Of a stretch of 64,000 nucleotides of DNA, positions 24,426 through 34,056 are shown piece by piece. This DNA is from Selaginella moellendorffii (lineage: Eukaryota; Streptophyta; Lycopodiopsida; Selaginellales; Selaginellaceae), in NCBI RefSeq assembly GCF_000143415.4, contig NW_003314261.1, forward strand, positions 4,504,691 through 4,568,690, in the 5' to 3' direction. The position numbers were made by a program, and so were the translations under genes. The notes under the pieces are model-generated. The model was not told the origin of the DNA and ran no database searches. It worked only from the letters and a program-made list of their open reading frames with translations. Numbering within the stretch: the first letter of the stretch is position 1; every line of letters starts with the position of its first letter.

Positions 24426-26677
24426 ATGAGAGGGCGAAGCCCGAGGCGATTGGCTCTATGCCGCAGTCTTGGATTTCTCGTCGTGCTCCTGCCGCTACTG
24501 CGCCCCGATCTACTGCTCCGGCACTCGTCTCCATCGTGGATGTCGCTCTTCTCGGTGAGTTTCATAGATTTTCCCATCGCTCTTTGGCCACATTGATACT
24601 GGATAGTGGCCACAGGATCCATGGGCTACAATAATTTCCCTATTAGTGCGTAGTCGATGGGATTTCCGTGATGCTTTCCCTTTGATTCCTTCTTTCTCTT
24701 GCTTGTTTGCGGAACTTTCTGTGTGACTCTTGTGCTTTTCTTGTTTTTGTTTTATAGGAATGGGAGGCTCCCTCGGCCCAGCATTCTGTGCTCATGGCCT
24801 CTTTGGCGGAATCAAACATGGTACAACTTCTCATCCTTTTTTTTTCCTCGATGCTCGTGTATTTTGTTCTGTATGCTCCTCGTGTATTTTTATTTTATTT
24901 TTTCCCATTCGTCGTACAGAATAATTCAAGGTCTGGCGAGTCGGCGCTTTTGTGGCATCCGCCGGACAATGACGGTTGGGCCCCTTGCCTTCGAGAGAGT
25001 GTGGGAAGCATTTCTTCTTGTAAGAACTTTTACTTGGTCTGGCCAGTCCTCTTGACTTTGTGGTCTTCTTGCAGCGAATTTCTATCTACAAGTTTTTCTG
25101 GAGGGCGGCTTGAACCAGCAAAGAATGGGTGTGCGTCTCTACTTCACCGTATCTTTCTTAGCTCTGGATTGTGGACTAAAGAGGCTGTGGCGTCTTTTTC
25201 AGGTGTGTGATGCGGTTGCTGTAGCGAAGATTTTGAACGCCACGCTTGTCGTACCCCACCTCGACGTGAATCCCGTCTGGCAGGATAGCAGGTAGGCGTG
25301 TGCGATTTTATCTACACGAGTGTTCGTGCGCTAGGCTTATGTTTCGTGTAGCTCTTTTGCAGACATATATGATGTGGATTACTTTATCGATTATCTGGCC
25401 GCTGATGTCAAGATTGTGAAGGGCCTACCGAGTGAGTTTTATTGGAGCACACGGGAGTATTACGCCACGGGCTTTCGAGCAACGAGAGTCAAGGATGCGC
25501 CAGTCCATGCTCGGCCCAGCTGGTACGTGGCAAATGTTTTGCCCATCTTGCAGAGGTACTGTCAACGCTTTCTTGCTTGTTAATTGCGGTGCTGCGCTGA
25601 TGGAGTTGTGTAGTTATGGAGTTGCAGCTATAGCACCCTTTTCTCATCGCCTGGCTTTTGGTGAGGTTCCTCCGGAGATACAGAAGCTTCGCTGCAAAGT
25701 GAATTTTCATGCTTTGCGGTTCGTGAAAGCAATCACTTCCGTTGGTGATGTGATTGTGAGCCGTCTTCGACAAGCGCAAAATGATAGCCCGCCATCCAAG
25801 TTCGTTGCCCTCCATTTACGATTTGACAAGGTATGACAGCGATTAGTTTCATCTTCTCGCCGAGTTGTAATGTATTGGACCTTTGTTTTCTGGTGATGAC
25901 TATGATAGGACATGGCAGCGCACTCGGCATGTGATTTTGGTGGCGGAAGAGTCGAGCAGTTAGCTTTGGCCTACTACCGGCACAAGGTCTGGCAAGGGAG
26001 AGTTCCAAATTCTCGACTTACAGTACAGCAGTTGCGGCTTCTTGGGAAATGCCCGCTTACTCCTGAAGAAGCGGGCCTTACTTTGGCTGCACTTGGATTT
26101 GGCCCACACACTCGTGTCTATCTAGCATCGCACCAGGTAAAATGAATCGACGATGTGAGTGTGCCCCTCAATTACGTCTTGCAGATTTATGGTGGCGAGG
26201 CAAGGTTGTCCTTCTTGAAGAACATATTTCCGCTGATGCAAGACAAGGCCAGCGTCGCTATAGACGATGAGCTAAGACCTTTCGAGCGGAAGGCTTCGCT
26301 CTCGGCTGCTCTCGACTACTATGTATGCTTGAAGAGTGATTTTTTCCTTTCTGCTTCGCCGGGCAACATGCACAACGCGGTGGTGAGCATAGTTTTCGTT
26401 GTTTCTAAGGTGCATTCTGCTGATCTGAGTCATTTTGTTTCAGATTGGACACAGGACCTATCAAAACGTGCAAAAGACTTTGAGACCTGATATGGTGCTC
26501 CTCTCGCGTTTGTTCTCGAACTCTAGCATGGAGTGGCCGGAGTTCCAAAACCGTGTTTACAATGGACACCGCAACAGACTTGGACAGGTCCGGCTGCGGC
26601 AGCCAAAGCAGTCAATCTACACTTATCCGGCTCCAGATTGCATGTGTAAGACCAACATCAGGCACAGAATCAGATAA
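24426..26677 (+). CDS. O-fucosyltransferase-family protein (plant DUF246 / GT106 type)
   Basis: A Golgi type II membrane protein of the plant O-fucosyltransferase-like family, members of which act on pectin, cell adhesion or other glycans. About ten exons give roughly 500 residues. The N-terminus has a basic stretch then a hydrophobic anchor (LGFLVVLLPLL). Family blocks follow in order: NFYLQVFLEGGLNQQRMG, CDAVAVAKILNATLVVPHL, NPVWQDS, FADIYDVDYFIDYL, FVALHLRFDKDMAAHSACDF (the sugar-nucleotide site with the key Arg), ASHQIYGGEARL, and SPGNMHNAV followed by GHRTY. A phase-1 junction joins SISS to NFYLQ. The stop is at 26675-26677. The acceptor substrate cannot be deduced. Confidence 0.88.
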
Positions 26678-27838
26678 CGATGAGGTTGAGGTAAGCGTTT
26701 CATGAAGAGGTGCTATTTTCTCTCTGACGAAGTTTCGCTTCCAGCGTGTCTATTTCTCGTTTGAACTTTGACCATCAGCTCGTCAGCCGTGAGGATCCTT
26801 CCTTTCAGAGGATATCGTCCACGGGTTTTTTTTCAATTTGTCTATGAATGAAGGGGGAAGGTATCGTCGTGTTTCTAATGTGTCATGCTCGCAGTAATGA
26901 CACTCAAAGTCGCCGGTGGCTCTGCTCGAGAAGACTTGTTCATAGTGGTGAAAGAGTTTCCAAGTTAGGACAACGCCACAGGCGGCGTAGCATCAACAAG
27001 GAGGAGAAAAAAAAGCAGAAGAGGGACTGTAACGCTCTTGATGGCGTTCTCGTGACATCGACACAGATTTGCAGAATTTACCTGTGTCAGGCGGGGACAA
27101 GTGCTAGCGACAGAGAGATGAAGGAAGGAGACAATGTAGCCGTGAGCAACGAGACAATGGAGCAAGGCTGCGGTGATTTTATGGTGGGCATTGGCATTCC
27201 AACTTTTTATGATTCTTACACTTTCTCTTCTTTTTTTTTTGTTCGCTACAGATTGATCGATCCGGGGAAGAGCGAGCATTATTATAAGGGAAGGAAACAG
27301 CGACGCCATCGCTCTTCCGTGAGATTCCCTTCTTGTGCTCCTTCTCGAGCGCTTTGTTGTTGGTTTGCTCGTGGCTCCACACTGGCGAAGTTTTGCATGG
27401 AGACGAAGAGTGGGAGTGGACGGCCCGGATGAGTGGGCGCCAGTGGAAACCAGTGGCTAGATTCTTCCCGGGGTGGCAAACGACAAGGGAAAGGAACCAA
27501 GGGAGAAAACGCTGGAATATACCCAGGCTTTTTAAAGTGAAATGTGGCTCAAGGGAGCACGCTTTCTATCTTGGAGATGGTTTGGTTGGGGGTTCTTTGG
27601 AAAATGATCATTGGGGTATAGAGTCTTTTCTTCGATTAAAATAGAGAATTTGCCTAAGTGTGTGTCCGCGTCTGGTTTGCGAGTTCCAGAGCATGCAACT
27701 TGTAGTCTATGAAAGAAGCTTTCTTTTTCTTTTCTCTCTAGTGTGCTTTGCTTGCGTGTTGATATTAGCGTCTTGAACGAGCGCGAGCGGGGAGCTATGC
27801 AGATCGAGCGCAGCGAAAATCTGAGTAAGTTGTGATAG
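26678..27838. other. Intergenic DNA, possible 5' exons of next gene
   Basis: A 194-codon plus-strand frame at 26848-27432 has no recognisable motif, a biased K/R/S composition and no splice support, so I do not call it. Any first exon of the Gln-rich gene should lie in this interval, but I could not place it. Confidence 0.4.
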
Positions 27839-28830
27839 GAATCTCCACCTCTCACGCTGGAAGAACTTGTGAAGCAGAGGTTGCAAAACCAAAGGATTTC
27901 TTCGTCAAATTTAAAGACGAGGAAGGAGGGGGAGGAGCCAGCGGTGGAGACTTCAAGCCACTGGCGAGTCCCACGACTCCATTCCAGTTCGAAGCAAGGC
28001 AGGATCATCACGATCGTCTGCAACACCAGCGGCAGCAGCAGCAGCAGCAGCGGCAGCGGCACTTCTTCGAGGATCCAACCCTGTTCGATGAGGATGCAGC
28101 GAGGAGGATCCAAAACACTCTCCAATTGCAACTCCTGAGCTACGTACGCCTCCATGGTAAGAAGAAAGATCACTTAGTCGAGAGTTTGGAGGACTCATCG
28201 ATCCACAAACTTTCAGGTGTCCAGCAGCAGCAAAACAACCGCTACTCGCAGCAAGGAGCTCCAATTCCGGAATACTTCCAGGAGCAGCGCCACGAACACC
28301 ATCCCACCATCGCTTTGCTCCAGCAAAGGTTCCAACGTCTCGAGAGGGACAAGGAGATGAGACAGACCAAGCAGTTATACAACTCCAACCATGAAGTGAT
28401 CATCCAGCCTCGGCCAAGTTTCACATCCCCGTGTTCTACCTTTCCTCCTCCTCCATCTTCATCCTCTTCCATGTCAACCTCTTGCAATCCTCATCACAAT
28501 CTCATGAGAAACACCACCACCTCTAGTTCCATGGTCTTTCCTGTTCATCCCGACACTCCAGCTCCGTTTTTCGAGACCATCAATCCAGAGAAGGATCCTG
28601 TCGGTGCCAAGAGCAGCAAAACGGTTCTCTTGTCACTGCTTGATAATCCGGCACAGGACAAGTTCTCGGATCAATCCGAGCTCCCAGCTTCAAATTCGTC
28701 GCCCTCGCTGCTGCCTCGTGATCTTGTACAGCAGCCGTACCGGCCAGTCCTCCTCAAGAATTGGAAAACTGCAAAGAGAAGCATACCGATTGATGACGAC
28801 GAGGAGGTGGACACGTCCTTGCATCTTTGA
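27839..28830 (+). CDS. Gln-rich protein of unknown function (5' end not defined)
   Basis: I do not recognise the family. The first exon seen follows an acceptor (GATAG) at 27838 and begins ESPPLTLEELVKQRLQNQR. An intron of about 44 bp (GTGGAGAC to CATTCCAG) would then join to FEARQDHHDRLQ. A poly-Gln tract encoded by CAG repeats comes next, then FFEDPTLFDEDAARRIQNTL. A second intron (GTAAGAAG to TTTCAG, about 63 bp) leads to a Gln/His-rich segment, a basic helix (LLQQRFQRLERDKEMRQ), a Ser/Pro-rich middle and an acidic tail IDDDEEVD. Without the introns the frame stays open, so their use is inferred from the better amphipathic LTLEELVKQRL frame. No start codon lies in frame after 27839 until well into the protein, so at least one 5' exon is missing. 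A nuclear scaffold or transcription-related protein is possible but unproven. Confidence 0.5.
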
Positions 28831-29589
28831 TAACCAGCTTTGAAAAAACTTGTAAAAATATATGTAAAGAAGAAGAAAAGAAAAAAGGAAGAAGATCAAG
28901 TATGCACGTAAGAGTAAAGTCAGCCAGTTTGGTTCTCATAGCCGAGGATTCTCTATAAATAAAGTGGAGGACGAATGCTTAGATTGCTTCTGCTTTTTAT
29001 TGTGCTTCTAAAGATTATGCCCCACTATCACCCACATTCTTCTTTTCCCTTTTTGCTGCATAATTCTAGTGCTAGGGGATGTATGAAACATTTCTATGTT
29101 TTATGTTAATAGGAGAATGTTAATATGGCTTAATATAAAATCCTAAAGACTCTCAGTAATTTTTAAGTAAAGCTTAAATTGTTAATCAGTTACTCTCTTA
29201 AGTGAAAACTTAATAAGGAAAACCATTAAGTTGTTTAAAATATAAAAAAAATTCTAAAAATTGATAATGTAATCTGTTAAAACTATGAAAATAAAATAGA
29301 AAATAATTTTTTTCTTTATTAAAATTAATTTAATCAGCTCTTGCAAAAGGGGGTCTTTTATAAAACTAACCACATGTGCATTTATGATGGTAATCTGTCT
29401 TCATGCATTTTTTAATTAAACTTTTTTTGTATTTTTTGATTAAACATTATGAAATTTTCAATATATGATCTTTATCAAAAGTTCTCTATATTTAATTTTT
29501 ATTTATTGTTAAAAAATTAACATCCCAATCACTCAACTTTATAGGTAAATTTTTTATCTTAGATGTTTTCCATTCTATAATCAATATGC
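28831..29589. other. 3' flank grading into AT-rich repeat DNA
   Basis: The first ~150 bp look like a 3' UTR of the Gln-rich gene. After about 29,000 the sequence becomes strongly AT-rich, with no frames of note. Confidence 0.5.
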
Positions 29590-29830
29590 ATACAATCAAT
29601 AAAAATAAAAAAAATATAAAGTTAATAATTCTATGTATGAGTGTATGGAATATAGAAATGAAATATAAAAATATACATATTTAATTAGCTCAAAAACTCT
29701 AACTTATATAAGGGGTTCAAAAAATATTCAATGGTTATCAAAATCCTAATGTTAATATTAGTATATGGTATTATAGCCATACACTTAAACCTCCACTTCA
29801 TAGAAGGCAATTAAAGTTCTCTAGGTGATG
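29590..29830. repeat. Third partial copy of repeat family A
   Basis: Words such as TGGAATATAGAAATGAAATA, TTTAATTAGCTCAAAAACTC and TCAAAATCCTAATG match, in order, the segments near 6150-6300 and 37,460-37,640. This copy lacks the gag-like part. Probably the end portion (LTR?) of the same retroelement family. Confidence 0.55.
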
Positions 29831-30089
29831 GGTTAGGTGATGGGTTGAAAATAATAGCAAATACTGGAAAATAAAACAACCTTTGTTGTTTTATAATAAA
29901 ATGCAACCTTATTTCACAAGTTGATCATAAAAAAGTAAGGTGTGGTCAGTAATAGCAATGTTTTCAAAAGCTATTTGTGTTCTAATAGTTTAAATCATCT
30001 TATCATGATGATTTCTCAAAGAAAATAAAGTTGACAATAGCTGTGTGATGTGGTTAGATGTAACATAGTGTAACATAGTTAAGCCAAAG

Positions 30090-30720
30090 AATTGACTTCC
30101 CTTGGTAGTTAACAATCTCCATCATAAATGCAATCTCTTTACTTTTTTGTTTAGCTTTTACTTCGAGAGTAGCCTTCTTTTTGTGACAATCTTTTGCAAA
30201 ATATCTAAGCTTCTGACAATAATTGCATTTGAATTTCTTATTGCTATTAGTACATTGCGTGGACTATTACTCTTGATGTGCATCATTAAATTGATGATCA
30301 CGATCAATTTCTTTAAACACACACTTTCCAAGATGAGACCACACAAAACCTTTTGTAACTAGAGTAATATTTTTGGATATTTTCTTCCAAGAAAGTGATA
30401 AACTATCTCTTTAGAAGTCTTATCAAATCCCATTTGAACAACAACTACTTTAAAGTGATTAGCAATACTATTGTTGTCATCAATCTTGGTACTTTTAATT
30501 GCAATAATTTGATTGACAGCATCTTAAAAGTAGCTTAATTACTCCTTAGAGTGCTCGTCTAATAATTCCTAATGTTTTGTAATCTTGTTGCTTCCATTCA
30601 TTAACGAGAGATGGATCAAAAGTTAACTTGAGTAATGTGCTACCAACACCACTCCAAATATTCTTTTACATAATTTATAACTAAATTGTATCATTCGTTG
30701 TAGGAGAATGAGACATGATT
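30090..30720 (-). mobile_element. Degenerate Copia-type gag relic
   Basis: Reading the minus strand at about 30260-30120 gives FKCNYCQKLRYFAKDCHKKK. This is the C-x2-C-x4-H-x4-C zinc knuckle of Ty1/Copia Gag with the His replaced by Tyr. Upstream in the element (to 30,720), stop-interrupted sequence contains LVNEWKQQ-, VNQIIAIK- and FKVVVVQMGFDKTSKEIVYHFL-like segments suggestive of the Gag body. Stops and the lost His show it is dead. No pol follows; AT-rich DNA lies downstream. Confidence 0.55.
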
Positions 30721-30779
30721 AAAACTGAAACCTTAATCATGCCCCTAGCTAACTAGAATCCAAAGCCTAGAAGGGGATG

Positions 30780-31397
30780 GAGATTCATGCTGCGAAATCT
30801 TAAGCACAGATATGTCTGGGGAGTAGCTTGGTGGACATGTATGCCAAGTATGGAGATGTGGTGAACGCTCGAGCAGTTTTCAAATGTGGGAACATTGGGT
30901 CCAGTGAAGCTGGAAGCATCCAGACTGAGCTTTACAAGCATGGGCTGGAAGACGACCAAGTTGTTGGGACGTGCCTAGTAAACTTCTAAGGGAAGAGCGG
31001 AGTTATGAGTGATATCATGGACTCTATAACGCGTGGTCGAAGCCTTTCGCTAGATGTGGGAAGATGGCGTGTGAGCAAACGCGATCACGTTTGTCTCGGT
31101 CATCACTGCTTGCAGCCACGGCTGTCTGGTTGAACGAGGCAGGGAGTTTTTCCAGGCAATAGACCCGGACTCTGGCATTGTTCGAGGGAGTCATCACTAC
31201 AGCATCTCTTCGGCCGTGCAGGCCGACTGGAAGAGGCCGTAAAAGTCCTCGAGAGCATGCCTTTGAGAGCGGCCCGGAGAGCGAACGCTGTGGTTTGTAG
31301 GAGCGTCTGCCGCAAGTGGAAGAACGTGGAAGTGGGGAGGATTGCGTTCGATGTATGGACGAAGTTCAACGAGAAAGACTTGGCTGAGATGTTGTGA
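30780..31397 (+). pseudogene. PPR (PLS-type) pseudogene fragment
   Basis: Conserved pentatricopeptide phrases occur in different frames: VDMYAKYGDVVNARAVF near 30,832-30,882, then GRAGRLEEAVKVLESMP near 31,212-31,265 and a C-terminal RKWKNVEVGRIAFDV ending at a stop at 31,395-31,397. Frame changes and stops separate them, so the gene is broken. Such proteins normally act in organellar RNA editing. Large PPR families, and therefore relics, are expected in lycophytes. Confidence 0.75.
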
Positions 31398-31734
31398 GAA
31401 AGACGAGTACAAACAAACCCAGCAAGAGAGACATGGCCGCTACTTCTTATTCAAACCAACTTATTCTTTCATGTTCCAGTGATACATCCATCCATAGCCA
31501 CGATGCTCAAAAAATTCTAATTTTTCCAAGTCGGATTCAAGAACTTGGCGTGACGTCCGAAGAGCCGTTAATTTAGGGTTCTTCCTCAAGGCGCCCTAAT
31601 CTTGGATAATCAAAGATGAACGCTCCAATTTAGAATGATTCCTACCATGACTTCACGATGCTCAAAGAAAACGAAGTCAACGGCTGCACTTTCAAGCGCG
31701 TTGAAACATCAAAGCTGGAAGAAAACTTATCCTC

Positions 31735-32060
31735 GTTACGAATCATTCAATCTTCCAAGCGTACTAGTGCTTTCAAGCCGGATAAGAGCTCACGGGATTT
31801 GTCTAGATTTTCCAAGTCAAGCGGTCTGGAGTGAATAGTAGTATGGGACCAGCCAACTTGGATCAAGTGGTCACAATTCAGCAGCGCTCCCCAACAAGCT
31901 TGAAACATCTAAGTTGGTGAGAGATTTTAGCGCGGTTCAATCTTCCAAGTGTAGTCCTTTATCGGCTGATAAGAGCTTTCATCTAGATCTCAAGGTCGGA
32001 GTGAATCGCAACAATGCACCGGCCAACTTGGATCAAGCGATCATCGATTCCCGACGAGCT
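31735..32060. repeat. Local ~190-bp duplication
   Basis: The segment at about 31,747-31,870 recurs at about 31,938-32,045 in the same order and orientation. It starts TTCAATCTTCCAAG and includes GATAAGAGCT, CGGAGTGAAT-like and CCAACTTGGATCAAG blocks. Differences are scattered, so the event is not recent. It lies between two PPR relics, and similar words near 31,500-31,700 hint at further decayed units. Confidence 0.65.
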
Positions 32061-32330
32061 CGTGGCTCAAGCGGCATCCAAGCGCCTGATATCGTGCCGG
32101 AGCCTGTCCGAGTGCGGAGCGAGACGTGGTGTCGTAGACGGGGATGGTGGCCGCGTACACGCAGAGCAAGCAACTGGAGGAAGCCCCGGGACTGTTCGAT
32201 CGAATGCCCGAGGGGAACGAAGTGTTGTGGAACACGATGATTTCGGCCTATGCCCAGTCCGGGTATCTGTTCCAGCGAATGCCCGCCCCAGACGTGGTGT
32301 CACGGACACTGATATGGGATATAGCATGGG
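32060..32330 (+). pseudogene. Second PPR pseudogene fragment
   Basis: The open stretch from 32,144 reads MVAAYTQSKQLEEAPGLFDR then MPEGNEVLWNTMISAYAQSG and LFQRMPAPDVVS, a run of PPR motifs whose repeat length is broken after AYAQSG. There is no full-length frame, start region or C-terminal domain. It may belong to the same ancestral gene as the 30,780 relic or to a neighbouring copy. Confidence 0.7.
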
Positions 32331-32646
32331 ATATCATGACGTGGTCGCGTATGCCGCAGCGGAGCTCGTCTTCCACACCATGCCGGACAGGAAGTGGAAT
32401 GCAATTGCAGGCGCGCGCTCGCGGCGGCGCTGGAGATCGCCCAACGGATGGACATCGGGCAAGATCAATTAGTTCATCCTCCACGCTTGCAGCTGGTGGA
32501 GGAGAGCTTTTGCGTCGATCGTGATGTCAGCCAGAGCCACGCCACATGGCTCTCATTGTCATCTCTGCAAGAAGTAAAAGCACTGGCGACCACCTTTACT
32601 ATGTGCCAGGACCTACTTTTGAAATTGCACTCCCGCCGCTGGGGCA

Positions 32647-34056
32647 ATGGCAATGGCTGCTTCCGTCGTCTCCCCCAGCAGAGGGAGCTCCAAAGTGAGC
32701 GTTCGTGAGATCTTTGTGGTTCGCCCAAGCCAACCCCTGAATCGCAGTACCATCTTCCTCAGCAACATCGACCGGACGCATGGTTACTTCAGCAGGAACC
32801 TCTTCTTCTTTCGTGACAATCCAGGTACTCAAGCAGTCGTGGAGCACCTCCGCAAAGCTCTGAGCAAGCTGCTGGTCGCCTATCCGGGCCACGCTGGCCG
32901 CGCCGTCGTCAACCCCGTGACCAACAGACTGGAGATTGATTGCAACTCAGCCGGGAGTCTCCTTGCATACGCTACCTCCCACCTCTCCATCCACGACGTC
33001 TCGGTAGATGACTTCGACGACCTTTTCCTCTCGCCTGCTGAAGCTCGCTCCTTGGAAGATCTCCCGCTGCTGACCGTGCAGGTGACTCACCTCGGCGGGG
33101 ACAACGGCTTCGCGATTGCCATCCTCAACCATCATTTGCTCGACGATGCAACCTCTGGGATTTTCTTCCTGCTCAACCTCGCGTCCATCAGCCGGGGAGA
33201 TTGTCTCTACCTAGCACCCAACTTTGACCGGACCCAACTCCGGGCCAGGGATCCTCCCAAGGTAGACTTCGAGCACCGGCAGTTCACCAACGTTGGGGGC
33301 AGTCGTTTCGCCATCACCCCTGACTCCATCCTCGCAGCGGAGAAGTCCCGGTGTGAGGCCCCCAGGAAGACGCGCAAGACGTATCACTTCAGCTTCCATC
33401 GCCTCAACGAGCTCAAGAAGGTCGTCACCCACGACGGCCTCGTCTCTCGCTGCTCCTCGTTCGAGGCCCTAGCAGCGCTTGTGTGGCGAGCTCATGCCAG
33501 GGCCCTGGAGAGCTCTTCATCAGCCGAGACGCTGCTCAAACTCCACTTTGTCATGGACACCAGGAACATCTTGCAGCCACCCCTGGGGAGCAACTTCAGT
33601 GGAAATGGACAATTCGGTGTAGTCGCAGAGATGACATGGGAAGATATGTGCAACCTCCCACTTTCTCACATCGTGCTCTGTATTCAGGAGGCCCGAAAGA
33701 TGCTGACGGACGAGTACATGAGGTCGGCCATCGACTACCTGGAGCTTCATCCTGATCACTGGTATGTACCAGGCAAATCCCAGACTCAGATTAATGCCTG
33801 GCCCCGTCTCATGTCCAAAGCAGTGGAACTGGACCTGGGATGGGGTAAGCCAGCCAGGGTGGAGTTCCCGCTCGACAACAGGAACAGCGCCATCATCTTC
33901 TTTCCCTTCGATGCCAATGGTAACGTTGATGGCTTCTACGTTTCAGTCAAACTGGATCCTGCTCCATTAGCTGTCTTCGAGGAACACATTGCTACTCTGG
34001 AGAAAGAATGCGAGAATGTGGTTTCTCCGCTTTCCACTCACCCGCACGACCAATAA
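32647..34056 (+). CDS. BAHD-family acyltransferase
   Basis: Transfers acyl groups from acyl-CoA to alcohols or amines in plant specialised or surface-polymer metabolism. It is a single uninterrupted frame of 469 residues, the usual BAHD length. The catalytic HxxxD is H162 to D166 in LNHHLLDDATSG. The structural DFGWG motif appears as D396-L-G-W-G, with a conservative Phe to Leu change, in the expected C-terminal place. N-terminal VRPSQP and a central RCSSFEALAALVWRAHARA are also typical. Substrate (hydroxycinnamoyl, fatty acyl or other) cannot be read from the sequence. It sits between PPR relics and a repeat desert, and no start other than 32647 seems better. Confidence 0.92.
   Translation: MAMAASVVSPSRGSSKVSVREIFVVRPSQPLNRSTIFLSNIDRTHGYFSRNLFFFRDNPGTQAVVEHLRKALSKLLVAYPGHAGRAVVNPVTNRLEIDCNSAGSLLAYATSHLSIHDVSVDDFDDLFLSPAEARSLEDLPLLTVQVTHLGGDNGFAIAILNHHLLDDATSGIFFLLNLASISRGDCLYLAPNFDRTQLRARDPPKVDFEHRQFTNVGGSRFAITPDSILAAEKSRCEAPRKTRKTYHFSFHRLNELKKVVTHDGLVSRCSSFEALAALVWRAHARALESSSSAETLLKLHFVMDTRNILQPPLGSNFSGNGQFGVVAEMTWEDMCNLPLSHIVLCIQEARKMLTDEYMRSAIDYLELHPDHWYVPGKSQTQINAWPRLMSKAVELDLGWGKPARVEFPLDNRNSAIIFFPFDANGNVDGFYVSVKLDPAPLAVFEEHIATLEKECENVVSPLSTHPHDQ

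Noticed and set aside
26848-27432. 194-codon plus-strand frame downstream of the O-fucosyltransferase gene
   Set aside because: No recognisable motif, biased K/R/S composition, and no splice or promoter support.
27532-28173. 213-codon minus-strand frame with a poly-Leu run
   Set aside because: The Leu run is the reverse complement of the CAG repeat of the Gln-rich gene; upstream part is featureless.
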